DNA of 64,000 bases from Ilumatobacteraceae bacterium (GTDB lineage Bacteria > Actinomycetota > Acidimicrobiia > Acidimicrobiales > Ilumatobacteraceae): positions 1 to 64,000 of the forward strand of contig JABSQH010000002.1 in NCBI GenBank assembly GCA_013213745.1, read 5' to 3'. The translations under genes were made by a program, and so were the position numbers. Below the pieces are notes generated by a model. That model was not told the DNA's origin and searched no databases. It saw nothing but the letters and a program-made list of their open reading frames with translations. Numbering within the stretch: the first letter of the stretch is position 1; each line of letters opens with the position of its first letter. Shown here in pieces: positions 20,415-29,974 of this stretch.

Positions 20415-22022
20415 TCAGCCGACCCGGCGTTGGTGACCTTCCCAGAAGGGCTCGCGCAGGTCTTTCTTGAGGATCTTGCCGCTCGGGTTGCGCGGCAACA
20501 TGTCGGTCCAGTCGACGCTGGTCGGACACTTGAACGCGGCCAGCCGCTCCTTTGCATACTTGATGATCTCGTCTTCGGTCACGTCGACCTCGGCAGCCTT
20601 CACCACGATCGCCTTGGCGGTTTCGCCCCACTTGTCGTGCGGTACGCCGATCACGGCGACGTCGGCGATGGCGGGATGGGCCATCAGGACGTTCTCCACC
20701 TCCGCGGGATACACGTTCTCGCCGCCCGACACGATCATGTCCTTCACGCGATCGTGGATATAGAGGTAACCATCGGCATCGAGGTACCCGGCGTCCCCGG
20801 ACTTGAACCAGCCGTCGTCGGTCAACGCCTTGGCCGTCTCGTCGGGCATCTTCCAATAGCCCACCATGTTCTGCGGAGTACGGATCCAGATCTCGCCGAC
20901 CTCGCCGGTGTCGGCGTCGGTCTCGCCGTCGTCGCGCACGATGCGTACTTCGACGCCCGGTCCGGGTACGCCGCACGAGCGCAGGCGGTGCTTGTTCGGA
21001 CCGTCGGGATCATGATCCTCCGGCGGCAGGTTGACGACAGCCCCGGTGGTTTCAGTGAGGCCGTAGGCCTGCCAGAACTTGCACGGGGCGAACATCTTGA
21101 CGCAGGCCGCAAGCACCTCCTCGCTGATCGGCGACGCGCCGTATACCAGCACCTTGAGGTTGGAGTAGTCAGCGTCTTCCACCCCCGGCACCATCAGCAT
21201 GAACTGCAACACCGCCGGCACGAGGAACCCGTGGGTCACCTTGCGCTCGACGAGGGTGTTCACGAGCGCCGCAGGGTCGAGCTCGCGGAAGATCACCGAC
21301 GTCGCCCCCTCGTACATCCCAGCGAGCGCCCAACCGCCGCCACCGATGTGGAACAGCGGCATCGCCACGAGGTTCACCGAGTCGCTGTCGAGTTCCCAGA
21401 TCTCCTTGGCCAGTGGCAGCAGCCCGAAGAAGTTGGCGTTCGACAACATCACGCCTTTGGGTCGACCGGTGGTGCCCGACGAATACAGCTGGAAGGCGAT
21501 GTCGCCTTCCGCCGACGGGGCGCGGGGATCATCGGCCGGAAACGAGGCCACCCACTCGTCGTAGTCGTCGTAGTCGAGATCAGCCGCTGCCGCGCCGATC
21601 ACCAGCGTCTTGGCGACCGTCGTGAGCTTGTCGCCGATGGCGTCGAGGATGGGGACGAAGTCGGGTCCGACCACCAGCACCTTGGCTTCGGCGTCGTTCA
21701 CGATGTACTCGACCTCCGGCGCCGCGAGGCGCCAGTTGACGTCGACACACACGGCGTTCAGCAGCGACGCTCCGAAGAACACCTCGAAGTGCTCGATCCC
21801 GTTCTTGTCGAGGAATGCCACCCGGTCCTGTGCTGCCACGCCGGCGGCGGCCATTCCTTGCGCGACCTGCGACGCCCGATCGAGCAGCTCGCGCCAGGTC
21901 TGTTCGCGGTCGTCGAGGATCAACGACACGCGGTCGGGTGTGCGTTCGGCGTGCGTTCGGAGCACGTCGGCGATCGAGTGGATCGTCCCGGTCGGCAGGT
22001 CGTCCAATGAGGCGGTGGTCAT
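20415..22022 (-). CDS. Fatty-acid/long-chain acyl-CoA ligase (AMP-forming, FadD-type)
   Basis: A 535-residue adenylate-forming enzyme that activates a carboxylic acid to its CoA ester. The P-loop YSSGTTGRPKGVM is near 177, the A5 motif YGLTETTGAV near 320, the A8 region DGWFKSGDAGYLD with IHDRVKDMIVSGGENVYP near 415-445, and the C-terminal catalytic Lys in NPSGKILKKDLR near 515. The ATG is chosen because TACGGT sits 7 nt upstream; GTG at 22040 is an alternative. A copy of the 41-nt repeat lies further upstream, between this gene and the P450 gene. The context suggests long-chain or steroid-type acids. Confidence 0.92.
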   Translation of the reverse strand: MTTASLDDLPTGTIHSIADVLRTHAERTPDRVSLILDDREQTWRELLDRASQVAQGMAAAGVAAQDRVAFLDKNGIEHFEVFFGASLLNAVCVDVNWRLAAPEVEYIVNDAEAKVLVVGPDFVPILDAIGDKLTTVAKTLVIGAAAADLDYDDYDEWVASFPADDPRAPSAEGDIAFQLYSSGTTGRPKGVMLSNANFFGLLPLAKEIWELDSDSVNLVAMPLFHIGGGGWALAGMYEGATSVIFRELDPAALVNTLVERKVTHGFLVPAVLQFMLMVPGVEDADYSNLKVLVYGASPISEEVLAACVKMFAPCKFWQAYGLTETTGAVVNLPPEDHDPDGPNKHRLRSCGVPGPGVEVRIVRDDGETDADTGEVGEIWIRTPQNMVGYWKMPDETAKALTDDGWFKSGDAGYLDADGYLYIHDRVKDMIVSGGENVYPAEVENVLMAHPAIADVAVIGVPHDKWGETAKAIVVKAAEVDVTEDEIIKYAKERLAAFKCPTSVDWTDMLPRNPSGKILKKDLREPFWEGHQRRVG

Positions 22023-22029
22023 GTCCGTG

Positions 22030-22035
22030 ACCGTA
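22030..22035 (-). promoter_or_regulatory. Putative -10 hexamer TACGGT of the acyl-CoA ligase
   Basis: On the minus strand TACGGT lies 7 nt before the ATG at 22022, and 32 nt after the end of the 41-nt repeat at 22068-22108. The gene therefore probably has its own promoter rather than depending only on the P450 gene upstream. Confidence 0.5.
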
Positions 22036-22067
22036 GTCACGCCAGCACCCCGCTCAGACCGTCGGAA

Positions 22068-22108
22068 CGGTGAGCGACGCGGCCCACAGCGAGCCCCCTC
22101 CCTCACCG
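22068..22108 (-). repeat. 41-nt promoter-proximal repeat, copy A
   Basis: On the minus strand it starts CGGTGAG, carries CTGTGGGCC in its centre and ends GCTCACCG. The same 41-nt frame is found at 61558-61598, 61620-61660 and 62638-62678. The ends form an inverted repeat (CGGTGAG/CTCACCG). It lies in the gap between the P450 stop and the acyl-CoA ligase start, pointing toward the ligase, whose ATG is 45 nt away. Confidence 0.6.
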
Positions 22109-22118
22109 CTCGGTGTGG

Positions 22119-23336
22119 CTATCGGACGGTGCCGGCGAGGGTGAACGAACGGACGGCGCGGGCGAACATGTTCGACTCGACGTCGGGCTCGGTCACGGCC
22201 TCGAGGTCGCGCAGGCGCGCCGCAAGCCGGCCGAACACCGCGCCGAGCGTCGCTCGCGCGACGTGGGTACCGATGCAGAGATGGGTGCCGAACCCGAACG
22301 CCACATGCGGATTCGGGGCGCGACGGATGTCGAAGGTGAACGGATCGTCGAACACGTCCTCGTCGCGATTGGCCGACGGGTACAGCAAGATGATGCGGTC
22401 GCCGGCGCCGACGGGTTGGTCCCCGATGCGGTCGTCGGCAATGGCCCGGCGGAACATGTTCGACAGCGGTGTCACCCACCGCAACACCTCTTCGACCGCG
22501 CCGGGCACCAGCTCGGGATCGGCGGCGAGCGCGTCCCACTGCCCGGGGTGGTCGACAAAGGTCCGCAGTCCGTGACTGATCGCCGTACGTGTCGTCTCCG
22601 CGCCGCCGGAAATGAACAGGCCGACCTCGTGCACGATCGACTCGGGCGGGAGCGGTTCACCGTCGATCCGACCGTGCAACCAATCACTGATCAAGTCGTC
22701 GGCAGGTTCGGCGAGCTTCTGCCCGGCGATCTCGCCGAGCACGCCAGCGAACTCCATGTTGGCGTCGAAGAACTCCCGGAACGTGGCGCCGTCGCGCTCG
22801 CGCATGTCGGTGCGCATCAGCTTTTCCGACCACACCTTGATGTCCGGCCACATCTCTTCGGGATAGCCGATGAGCTGCGCAGTCAGGCGCGCCGGAAGTT
22901 GACCAGCCAGGGCGTCGACGACCTCGAACTCGCATCGATCGCCAGAGCCCAGGCCTTGGAGGATCGCGTCGACCAATTCCGTTGCCAGACCCTCGATGTC
23001 GCCACGCCGTTCGGCGACTCCCTGCTTGGTGAATCGCCGCTGCACCAGCATCCGCTGCTGGCGATGCCGGGGGTCGTCCTGAGCGATCATGTTGGCCTCT
23101 TCGGGAGACCAGATGGCGCGGTAGCCCTGGCCGGAGATGAACACTGTGCTCCGCCGCTCGACATCGACGATGTCGGCGTGGCGCGTCACGCCCCACAGGC
23201 CATTGCGGGCGTCGCGATACACCGGTTCGTTGGCCCGCATCCACGACCACACGTCGTGCGGGTCGCGACGGTAGAGCTCGGGGTCGAGGAGGTCGGCCTC
23301 GACCCGTTCGGGCGCGCTCGGCGCGTCGGTTGTCAT
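22119..23336 (-). CDS. Cytochrome P450
   Basis: A 405-residue soluble bacterial P450. The I-helix motif reads ISGGAETTRTAISHG near 240 (acidic residue and Thr pair kept), the K-helix ExxR is EEVLRWVTP near 283, and the heme loop is FGFGTHLCIGTHVAR near 348-362 with the proximal Cys. The family resembles actinobacterial CYP enzymes that hydroxylate fatty acids or steroid side chains (CYP125/142/124-like), but the subfamily cannot be fixed by eye. No ferredoxin or reductase gene is adjacent. It is followed by the acyl-CoA ligase on the same strand, consistent with hydroxylation then CoA activation of a lipid side chain. Confidence 0.92.
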   Translation of the reverse strand: MTTDAPSAPERVEADLLDPELYRRDPHDVWSWMRANEPVYRDARNGLWGVTRHADIVDVERRSTVFISGQGYRAIWSPEEANMIAQDDPRHRQQRMLVQRRFTKQGVAERRGDIEGLATELVDAILQGLGSGDRCEFEVVDALAGQLPARLTAQLIGYPEEMWPDIKVWSEKLMRTDMRERDGATFREFFDANMEFAGVLGEIAGQKLAEPADDLISDWLHGRIDGEPLPPESIVHEVGLFISGGAETTRTAISHGLRTFVDHPGQWDALAADPELVPGAVEEVLRWVTPLSNMFRRAIADDRIGDQPVGAGDRIILLYPSANRDEDVFDDPFTFDIRRAPNPHVAFGFGTHLCIGTHVARATLGAVFGRLAARLRDLEAVTEPDVESNMFARAVRSFTLAGTVR

Positions 23337-23446
23337 GGCAACGATCGTGGCAGAGGCGGCGGAAGCCGCTCGCACCAGGCGTGCCAGCATTCGACGCCCG
23401 CCCGCTTCACACAGCCATCGGCACGGTGGCGTCCGGCTGCGACGGT

Positions 23447-23710
23447 GGTTCCCGATCCGTGCCTCGAACTCGACCTCGATCGATTCGACACGGTGGTGTG
23501 GGCGACCGGGTTTCGGCCCTCGGCGCCTTACCTCGAGCCCGATCTGGTGGACCGCAAGGGCGCGATCGTCCACGACGGCGGCGTGCTGGCGCGGCCTGGT
23601 CTGTTCGCATTGGGACTCCCGCTGATGCGTCGCCGCTCGTCACACTTCATCGGCGGCGTTGGTCGCGATGCTGGTGAGATCGCGCCGCTGGTGCGCCGCC
23701 ACCTCGAGTC
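23447..23710 (+). pseudogene. Remnant of a flavin-containing monooxygenase (C-terminal piece only)
   Basis: In the P450-nitroreductase gap one frame reads LDRFDTVVWATGFRPSAPYL, then GVLARPGLFALGLPLMRRR, SSHFIGGVGRDAGEIAPLVRRHL. These are the conserved ATGFRP and C-terminal motifs of FAD monooxygenases. The N-terminal two thirds, including both nucleotide-binding motifs, are absent, there is no start codon, and the frame continues into unrelated sequence. The rest of the roughly 500-bp gap holds no recognisable gene. Confidence 0.65.
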
Positions 23711-23788
23711 GACCGCCCTCATCGTGCACCGAGGGTCGACGCCGGGACCAGACACGACGGTGACACCAAGGCCCTCATCGAACTTCAA

Positions 23789-23842
23789 CCCGAAATTGTC
23801 GCGGTGCCGTGCGAGAAGCGCACGAAATCCCCGGTTTTTCGG
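23789..23842 (-). repeat. 54-nt palindromic post-stop repeat, copy 1
   Basis: Read on the minus strand, ten bases after the nitroreductase stop codon: CCGAAAAACCGGGG, then an inner hairpin CGTGCG-CTTCT-CGCACG, then CCGCGACA and a closing TTTCGGG. Related copies follow stop codons at 41811, 57131 and 59784. It could act as a transcript-end hairpin, but it has no U-run. Confidence 0.6.
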
Positions 23843-23851
23843 AGCGGCGGG

Positions 23852-24514
23852 TCAGCGGCGGTTGCCGAAGGTGTCCCAGTGCGTCACCTTCGGCGCTGGT
23901 TTACGCGGGGCGACGCCGAATTTGCCAGCCGGCCGGCCCATCGGGACACACGCAGCAATCTCATAGCCGACCGAGCCATCGGGGTGGCGCGGCACCTCGA
24001 ACGCATCGAGCACCTCGGCCGTGTAGATGCGGATCACCGTGGTGAGCGCGGTACCGATCCCGAGCGATCTCGCCGCCACACAGAAATTCTGGACGGCCGG
24101 ATAGACGCTGGCGTCGAGCCGCCCGATGTCGAGCGGACCGAGATCATCGGCCGGCTCCCACGGAATGACCGGCTGGAGGAACAGCACGATCGCCGGCGCG
24201 TGCTGGATGTTCTCGGCGAGATGCCGGCTGGCCGCCCTGGTCTTGTTCCACGACTCCGCTGCCGCTGCGTCCTTGAACGCCGAACCGTCCGGGAGGGTCA
24301 GTTCGTACCGGTCGTAGGCCCGTCGGTACCAGTTGGCGATCTCCTGGCGGCGGACCTGATCGCGAGCGACGACGTACTGCTGGGGTTGCACGTTCCCCCC
24401 GCTCGGGGCCTGTTGTGCGGCGGCCAGACACGTGGCGATCTCGTCGTCGGTGACGGGCTCATCGCTGTACCGGCGGATCGCCCGTGTGGTCATGATCGCT
24501 TCCAACGCGTCCAT
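23852..24514 (-). CDS. Nitroreductase-family FMN oxidoreductase
   Basis: A 220-residue nitroreductase-fold protein, usually an FMN homodimer using NAD(P)H. It opens with the phosphate-binding RRAIRRYSDEPV-type motif (TTRAIRRYSDEPVTDDEI), then AAQQAPSGGNVQPQQYVV for the flavin ring, and later SLGIGTALTTVIRIY. The C-terminus (MGRPAGKFGVAPRKPAPKV) resembles the subgroup found in lipid-degradation loci. TACGGT is 6 nt before the ATG (leaderless). It lies between the P450 and the acyl-CoA-dehydrogenase-like gene, all on the same strand. Confidence 0.85.
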   Translation of the reverse strand: MDALEAIMTTRAIRRYSDEPVTDDEIATCLAAAQQAPSGGNVQPQQYVVARDQVRRQEIANWYRRAYDRYELTLPDGSAFKDAAAAESWNKTRAASRHLAENIQHAPAIVLFLQPVIPWEPADDLGPLDIGRLDASVYPAVQNFCVAARSLGIGTALTTVIRIYTAEVLDAFEVPRHPDGSVGYEIAACVPMGRPAGKFGVAPRKPAPKVTHWDTFGNRR

Positions 24515-24634
24515 CAGCCGACCGTACTGCGCGACCGCATCGGTTCGTTCAATGACGAGCTGACCGGAATGTCGGATCGACCAGGAGTGACGGGTTGACG
24601 AGCCGCAGGTGCGCTCCCTCGCGCCGACAACCGA

Positions 24635-25768
24635 TCAGAACATGGCGGTGTCGGCATCCTGACCGAGGAGCAGCTTGCCGATGGTCTCGTGCAACTTCGG
24701 CGCTGTTTGGATGTGCTGTGTCACAACGTGCGCGTCGCGGGCGCAACGGCCGAGCGGACTCGTGTCGTACACCGCAGTGCCCCCGGCGAGGGTGAACGCG
24801 GTGTCAGCGACCTCCGCGTTCACCGTGGCAGCATGCACCGCCGCCAGGCGAATTGCCGTGCGTTGCTCGATTGTCGCAGCGGCCCTGCGCTGCACCGACT
24901 CCCACGCCTCGCCGAGCGAGTCGAACAGAAACGCCTGCGCCGCACGCCACTGCCCTTCCGCGCGCGACAGCTCGACCTGGGTGAACCCGCTCTGTGCCAA
25001 CGTGCGCGACGAGAATTGCGGTCGTTTGCCTTCGGCGATGTCGACCAACTCGTCGAGAGCACGACGGGCGACGCCGACACCCACCGCGGCAACACCGGCA
25101 GCCAGAAGGGTGAAGTTGGGGAAGCGGGCCAGCGGCGCGTCGACCACGGGCGCACTCACCCCCGGTTGCATCGTGCGCACCGCCGGCACGAACGCACCGT
25201 CGACGGAGTAATCGAGCGAACCCGAGCCGCGCATCCCCGACGTGTACCAGGTGTCGTGGAAGACCACCGCAGACTGCGGGAACCAACACAGCCGGAACGT
25301 GTCGTCGTCACAACGCGCTCCACCGAGGACCCAGTGGCAATGTTGGGTGCCGCTCCCCCATGGCCATCGACCGGTGACCGAGAAGCCGTCATGCCCATCG
25401 GCGCTGACCGAGGTCCCGATGCCATTCGGGGCGAACACGCCACCGGTGACCACGGACGGATCGGCGTAGATCTCGGCCGCTGCCTCGGCGGGCAAGAACG
25501 CCGACATCGACGAGGTGGTCGATGCGATCATCGAGCACCACCCGGCGGCGCCATCGGCATGCGCAACAGCAGCGATCGCCCGCACCATGGTCAGCGGGTC
25601 CACCTCGGGCCCGCCGTATGCGGCAGGCACACACATTCGCATCAAGCCGGCGGAGGTCAGCGCCTCGACAGTGGCGGGCGGGAGGCGCCGTCCCCGCTCG
25701 GCGTCAGCCGCATTGGCTTCGACCACGCCGGCAACCGCTTCGGCGCCCTCGAGAACTGCGCTCGTCAT
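24635..25768 (-). CDS. Acyl-CoA dehydrogenase-like flavin monooxygenase (HsaA-like)
   Basis: A 377-residue protein of the acyl-CoA dehydrogenase fold. The N-terminal helical domain (LPPATVEALTSAGLMRMCVPAAYGG) and the middle beta domain (VTGRWPWGSGTQHCHWVLGG, WYTSGMRGSGSLDYSVDGAFVP) match two-component flavin monooxygenases such as HsaA and related hydroxylases, as does the C-terminal half (FTLAGGTAVYDTSPLGRCARDAH). The catalytic Glu of true acyl-CoA dehydrogenases is not obvious. Such enzymes use reduced flavin from a separate reductase; the adjacent nitroreductase-fold gene might serve, which is an inference. TACGGT lies 7 nt before the ATG. Confidence 0.8.
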   Translation of the reverse strand: MTSAVLEGAEAVAGVVEANAADAERGRRLPPATVEALTSAGLMRMCVPAAYGGPEVDPLTMVRAIAAVAHADGAAGWCSMIASTTSSMSAFLPAEAAAEIYADPSVVTGGVFAPNGIGTSVSADGHDGFSVTGRWPWGSGTQHCHWVLGGARCDDDTFRLCWFPQSAVVFHDTWYTSGMRGSGSLDYSVDGAFVPAVRTMQPGVSAPVVDAPLARFPNFTLLAAGVAAVGVGVARRALDELVDIAEGKRPQFSSRTLAQSGFTQVELSRAEGQWRAAQAFLFDSLGEAWESVQRRAAATIEQRTAIRLAAVHAATVNAEVADTAFTLAGGTAVYDTSPLGRCARDAHVVTQHIQTAPKLHETIGKLLLGQDADTAMF

Positions 25769-25874
25769 GACGCCGACCGTAGCGCTCGTTCCAGTAGCCG
25801 ACCCACAGGTGCCCACCAACCGGTTGCACGCCCACGGATGCGAACGGACGCGCCGTCCCCGCTACTTTCGCGGC

Positions 25875-27518
25875 GTGACGCCAGCTTCGTCCGGATGGAA
25901 CCTCGCCGACGTGTGGGAGTCGATCGCTACGGCGATTCCCGAAGCACTCGCACAGCAACAGGGTGGGCGGACCATCGCCTGGCACGAGTTCAGCGCCCGC
26001 GCTGACGGAGTCGCGTCGACGTTGTTGGCCGCCGACGGCGTCGCCGAGCAAGACAAGGTGGCGCAGTACCTGTACAACTCGCCCGAGTACCTCGAGTCGA
26101 TGTTTGCGGCATTCAAGGCCGGGCTGGCGGTGGTCAACACCAACTACCGCTACGCCGCCGACGAGCTGGTGTACCTGTGGGACAACGGCGATGTCACCGC
26201 CGTCGTCTTCCACGGCACGTTCGCCGACACGATCGAGCCATTGCGCGCCCGCGTGCCGCGAGTGCGCACCTGGCTGTGGGTCGACGATGGCAGCGGGGCC
26301 TGCCCCGACTGGGCAACACCCTATGAAGCCGCCGCGACAAGCGCTGTCGAACCCGGCGTGACCGGGCCGTGGGGCCGGTCGGGCGACCACTTGATGTTGC
26401 TGTACACCGGAGGCACCACCGGCATGCCCAAGGGCGTGATGTGGCGCCAAGACGACCTCTTCTCGATCCTCGACGCGAACAACCGTCGTCGCCTCCCGCC
26501 CGAGCAGAACCTCGACGCCGCGGCGGCACGCGTCGAGCGAGCAGGTCCACGCAACATGCCCGCAGCGCCACTGATGCACGGCACCGGTTTGTTCAACGCG
26601 ATCAGCAACCTGATCGTCGGCGGCAGCGTGACCACCTTGGAAGAGCGACACTTCGACGCGACGGTGTTCCTCGATGCGGTCGAGCGTGACGGCATCAACT
26701 CGACGTCGATCGTGGGCGATGCATTCGCCAAACCGATCTTGCGGGCGCTCGACGCCGAGCCCGACCGCTGGGACATCTCGAGCTTGCGGGTCATCGTGTC
26801 ATCGGGCGTGATGTGGTCGAAGGAAACCAAGGACGGATTGTTGCGCCACAACCCGCGACTGATCATGGTCGACAGCCTCGGGTCGAGCGAAGCGATCGGG
26901 ATGGCGACCAACACCACCCGCGGCGACGGCGACGCAGGTGCACCGTCGAACAGCACCGCCACGTTCCAGCTCAGCGACAACACCAAGGTGATCACCGACG
27001 ACGGGGTCGAGGTCGTGCCGGGCTCGGGCCAAATCGGTCGCGTGGCGCAGCGCGGCCGCGTGCCGGTCGGCTACTACAAGGACCCCGAGAAGACCGCGGC
27101 GACCTTTGTGACGATCGACGGCCACCGGTACTCGATCCCCGGCGACTACGCCAGCGTCGATGCCGACGGCACGGTACATCTGCTCGGCCGCGGCAGTCAG
27201 TGCATCAATACCGGCGGCGAGAAGGTGTACCCCGAGGAGGTCGAAGAGTGCCTGAAGCTCGACGCAGCGGTCGCCGACGCCGCTGTCGTCGGGGTGCCAG
27301 ACGAGCGATGGGGCGAAGCCATCGTCGCACTCGTCGAACTCCATCCCGACGGCACACTGGACGAACCTGGATTGATCGATCACGTGAAGGGTCGCCTCGC
27401 CCGGTACAAGGCGCCGAAACGCATCCATCAGGTGCCCTCGATCGGTCGGGCGGCCAACGGCAAACTCGACTACCGGTCGTTGCGCGACGAGGCACTCGCC
27501 GCAGACAGCACCCAATGA
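25875..27518 (+). CDS. Acyl-CoA ligase, FadD19-like (steroid/branched-chain type)
   Basis: A 547-residue AMP-forming ligase. The P-loop YTGGTTGMPKGVMWRQDDLF near 176 has the MWRQ(E)D extension typical of the FadD19/FadD17 branch that activates steroid side-chain or very-long-chain acids. MPAAPLMHGTG, SSGVMWSKETKDGLL, DSLGSSEAIGM, YSIPGDYASVDADG and INTGGEKVYPEEVEE follow, with the catalytic Lys in GKLDYRSLR. The start is GTG with TACTTT 6 nt upstream. It is divergent from the acyl-CoA-dehydrogenase-like gene. Steroid substrate is inferred from the family branch and neighbours. Confidence 0.88.
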   Translation: MTPASSGWNLADVWESIATAIPEALAQQQGGRTIAWHEFSARADGVASTLLAADGVAEQDKVAQYLYNSPEYLESMFAAFKAGLAVVNTNYRYAADELVYLWDNGDVTAVVFHGTFADTIEPLRARVPRVRTWLWVDDGSGACPDWATPYEAAATSAVEPGVTGPWGRSGDHLMLLYTGGTTGMPKGVMWRQDDLFSILDANNRRRLPPEQNLDAAAARVERAGPRNMPAAPLMHGTGLFNAISNLIVGGSVTTLEERHFDATVFLDAVERDGINSTSIVGDAFAKPILRALDAEPDRWDISSLRVIVSSGVMWSKETKDGLLRHNPRLIMVDSLGSSEAIGMATNTTRGDGDAGAPSNSTATFQLSDNTKVITDDGVEVVPGSGQIGRVAQRGRVPVGYYKDPEKTAATFVTIDGHRYSIPGDYASVDADGTVHLLGRGSQCINTGGEKVYPEEVEECLKLDAAVADAAVVGVPDERWGEAIVALVELHPDGTLDEPGLIDHVKGRLARYKAPKRIHQVPSIGRAANGKLDYRSLRDEALAADSTQ

Positions 27519-27598
27519 ATCCATCGGTGTCGGATCGATCACACCACGCAACGCACGATGCCACCGCTCCCGATGGGCTCGAGACATAGGCTCGAGCC

Positions 27599-29974
27599 GT
27601 GATCCGTACGCCGATGCTCGACAAGTTGCCCGAGTACCGCTTCCCAATCGACCCGTGGCGACTCATCGAGCGCGAGTACCGCGGCGACGATCTCGGGACG
27701 ACCGAGACGTTGTTCGCCTTGGGCAATGGCTATCTCGGCATGCGTGCCAACCCCGAAGAGGGCCGCGAGGCGCACAGTCACGGCACGTTCCTCAATGGAT
27801 TCCACGAGACGTGGCAGATCCATCACGCCGAAGACGCCTATGCGTTCGCCAAGACGGGCCAGACCGTCGTCAACGTCCCCGACGCCAAGCTGATGAAGTT
27901 GTACGTCGACGACGAACCGTTCCTGCTGGCGACCGCCGACCTCGACCAGTACGAGCGAGTCCTCGACTTCCGCAGCGGGGTGCTCGAACGCAACGTCGTC
28001 TGGCGCACACCGGCCGGCAAGCGGGTGCGCATCTCGTCGCGCCGCATGGTCAGCTTCACGCACCGCCACCTCGCCGTGATGACGCTCGAGGTGACGCTGC
28101 TCGATTCACCAGCGCCGGTGGTGATCTCCAGCCAGCTGATGAACCGCCAAGACGGCGAAGACGAATACCACGTCGAGGCCGCCTCGCTCGGTGAGGGCAA
28201 AGACCCGCGCCAAGCCCGCAAGTTCACCGAACGTGTCCTCGAACCGAAGCTGACGCGCGAGCGCGACAACGAGATCGTGCTCGGATATCGCTGCAACCAC
28301 AGCAAGATGACGTTGGCCTGCGGCACCCGCCACCTGATCGACACTCCGTGCAGCGTCAACGTGGCGACCAGCGTCGCCGACGACCTCGCCAAGACCGTCT
28401 ACACGGTACGGGCCACGCCAGGCGACCCGATTCGGGTGACCAAGCTCGTGGCGTACCACGACTCCAAGGGTGTCCCGACGCCCGAGCTGGCCGACCGCTG
28501 CACGCGCACGTTGAAGCGGGCCGCGGGCGATGGCATCGAGCAACTGTTCTCCGAACAGCGGGAATGGCTCGACGAGTTCTGGGAGCGCAGCGACATCGAA
28601 CTGCGCGGCGACGATCGCGCCCAACAGGCGCTGCGATGGAACGTGTTTCAGCTCGGTCAAGCCTCGGCACGCACCCAAGAACAAGGCATCGCAGCAAAAG
28701 GGGTCACGGGCGGCGGCTACGACGGCCACTACTTCTGGGACACCGAGGTGTACGTCGCTCCATTTCTCGCCTACACCAGCCCCGAAGCGGCGCGCAAGGT
28801 CGTGCGCTTCCGCTGGAAGATGCTCGACGCGGCCCGCGAACGAGCCGCCGAACTGAGCCAACGCGGCGCGTTGTATCCGTGGCGCACGATCAATGGCGAG
28901 GAAGCCTCGGCCTACTACGCCGCGGGCACTGCGCAATACCACATCAACAGCGCCATCGTCTTTGCGCTGCGTCGGTACCTCGAAGCATCGGGCGACCTCG
29001 AGTTTCTCGCCCGCGAAGGCGCTGAGGTGCTCGTCGAGACGGCGCGCCTGTGGGCCGACCTCGGGTTCTACTCGACCAACGGCAACCGCACGTTCCACAT
29101 CCATCGAGTGACGGGCCCCGACGAATACACCACCGTCGTCAACGACAACGCCTACACGAACGTGATGGCTCGATTCAATCTGCGGTACGCCGCGCGCACC
29201 GTGCGGTTTCTCGCCGAATGGAACCCCGAGCAGTTCGCTGCGCTCCGTCGAGCCACGAACCTGCGATTGGAGGAACTCGACGAGTGGGATGCCGCGGCCG
29301 ACGCGATGTTCATTCCCTTCGACGACCGGTTGGGTATCCACCCACAAGACTCGTCGTTCCTCGAACTCGAACCGTGGAACTGGGACGGGGTGCCGAAAGA
29401 GAAGTACCCGCTCCTGCTCAACTTCCACCCTCTGGTGATTTACCGCCATCAGGTGCTCAAGCAGGCCGACGTGGTGTTGGCGATGTTCCTGCGCCGCGAG
29501 CACTTCTCGATCGAGCAGATGCGTCGCAACTTCGACTACTACGACCCGATCACCACGGGCGACTCGTCGCTGTCGGCGTGTGTCCAGGCGATCGTCGCCG
29601 CAGAGGTCGGCTACGACGATCTCGCTCTGGAGTATTTCGAACAGTCGCTCTATCTCGATCTGTGCGACACCCACGGCAATACCGCCGATGGCGTGCATGT
29701 CGCGTCGCTCGGCGGTGTGTGGGCCGGTGTCGTGCACGGCTTTGCAGGCATGGTCGAGTGGGGTGACTACCTCGAGTTCTCGCCGCGCCTACCGGCGAAG
29801 TGGGAGGGCCTCGCATTCAAAATCCACCGCCACGGGTCGGTCCTGCGCATCGACCTCGATCGCGACGGCTGCACGCTCGAGGTGACCGATGGTGCCGGTG
29901 TGCCGATCATCGACGGTGACAATCGCCTGATGGTCGAGCCCGGCCAGCCGTACCGCATTCCGGCCAAGCCCTGA
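27599..29974 (+). CDS. Glycoside hydrolase family 65 enzyme (trehalose/maltose/kojibiose phosphorylase type)
   Basis: A 791-residue GH65 protein. The N-terminal beta-sandwich begins ETLFALGNGYLGMRANPEEG; the (alpha/alpha)6 barrel carries GGYDGHYFWDTEVYVAP, the general acid Glu in VTGPDEYTTVVNDNAYTN near 505, and TTGDSSLSACVQAIVAAEVG, where phosphorylases bind phosphate. Family members split alpha-linked disaccharides with phosphate or water. The common partner beta-phosphoglucomutase is not adjacent. The start is GTG with TAGGCT 6 nt upstream; an in-frame ATG lies five codons later. It stands alone between lipid-metabolism genes. Confidence 0.9.
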   Translation: MIRTPMLDKLPEYRFPIDPWRLIEREYRGDDLGTTETLFALGNGYLGMRANPEEGREAHSHGTFLNGFHETWQIHHAEDAYAFAKTGQTVVNVPDAKLMKLYVDDEPFLLATADLDQYERVLDFRSGVLERNVVWRTPAGKRVRISSRRMVSFTHRHLAVMTLEVTLLDSPAPVVISSQLMNRQDGEDEYHVEAASLGEGKDPRQARKFTERVLEPKLTRERDNEIVLGYRCNHSKMTLACGTRHLIDTPCSVNVATSVADDLAKTVYTVRATPGDPIRVTKLVAYHDSKGVPTPELADRCTRTLKRAAGDGIEQLFSEQREWLDEFWERSDIELRGDDRAQQALRWNVFQLGQASARTQEQGIAAKGVTGGGYDGHYFWDTEVYVAPFLAYTSPEAARKVVRFRWKMLDAARERAAELSQRGALYPWRTINGEEASAYYAAGTAQYHINSAIVFALRRYLEASGDLEFLAREGAEVLVETARLWADLGFYSTNGNRTFHIHRVTGPDEYTTVVNDNAYTNVMARFNLRYAARTVRFLAEWNPEQFAALRRATNLRLEELDEWDAAADAMFIPFDDRLGIHPQDSSFLELEPWNWDGVPKEKYPLLLNFHPLVIYRHQVLKQADVVLAMFLRREHFSIEQMRRNFDYYDPITTGDSSLSACVQAIVAAEVGYDDLALEYFEQSLYLDLCDTHGNTADGVHVASLGGVWAGVVHGFAGMVEWGDYLEFSPRLPAKWEGLAFKIHRHGSVLRIDLDRDGCTLEVTDGAGVPIIDGDNRLMVEPGQPYRIPAKP

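Noticed and set aside
20430-22010. Long open frame on the plus strand opposite the acyl-CoA ligase
   Set aside because: It is a GC-rich antisense shadow: no recognisable domain, His/Arg/Val-rich low-quality protein, and the minus strand encodes a complete ligase with all motifs.
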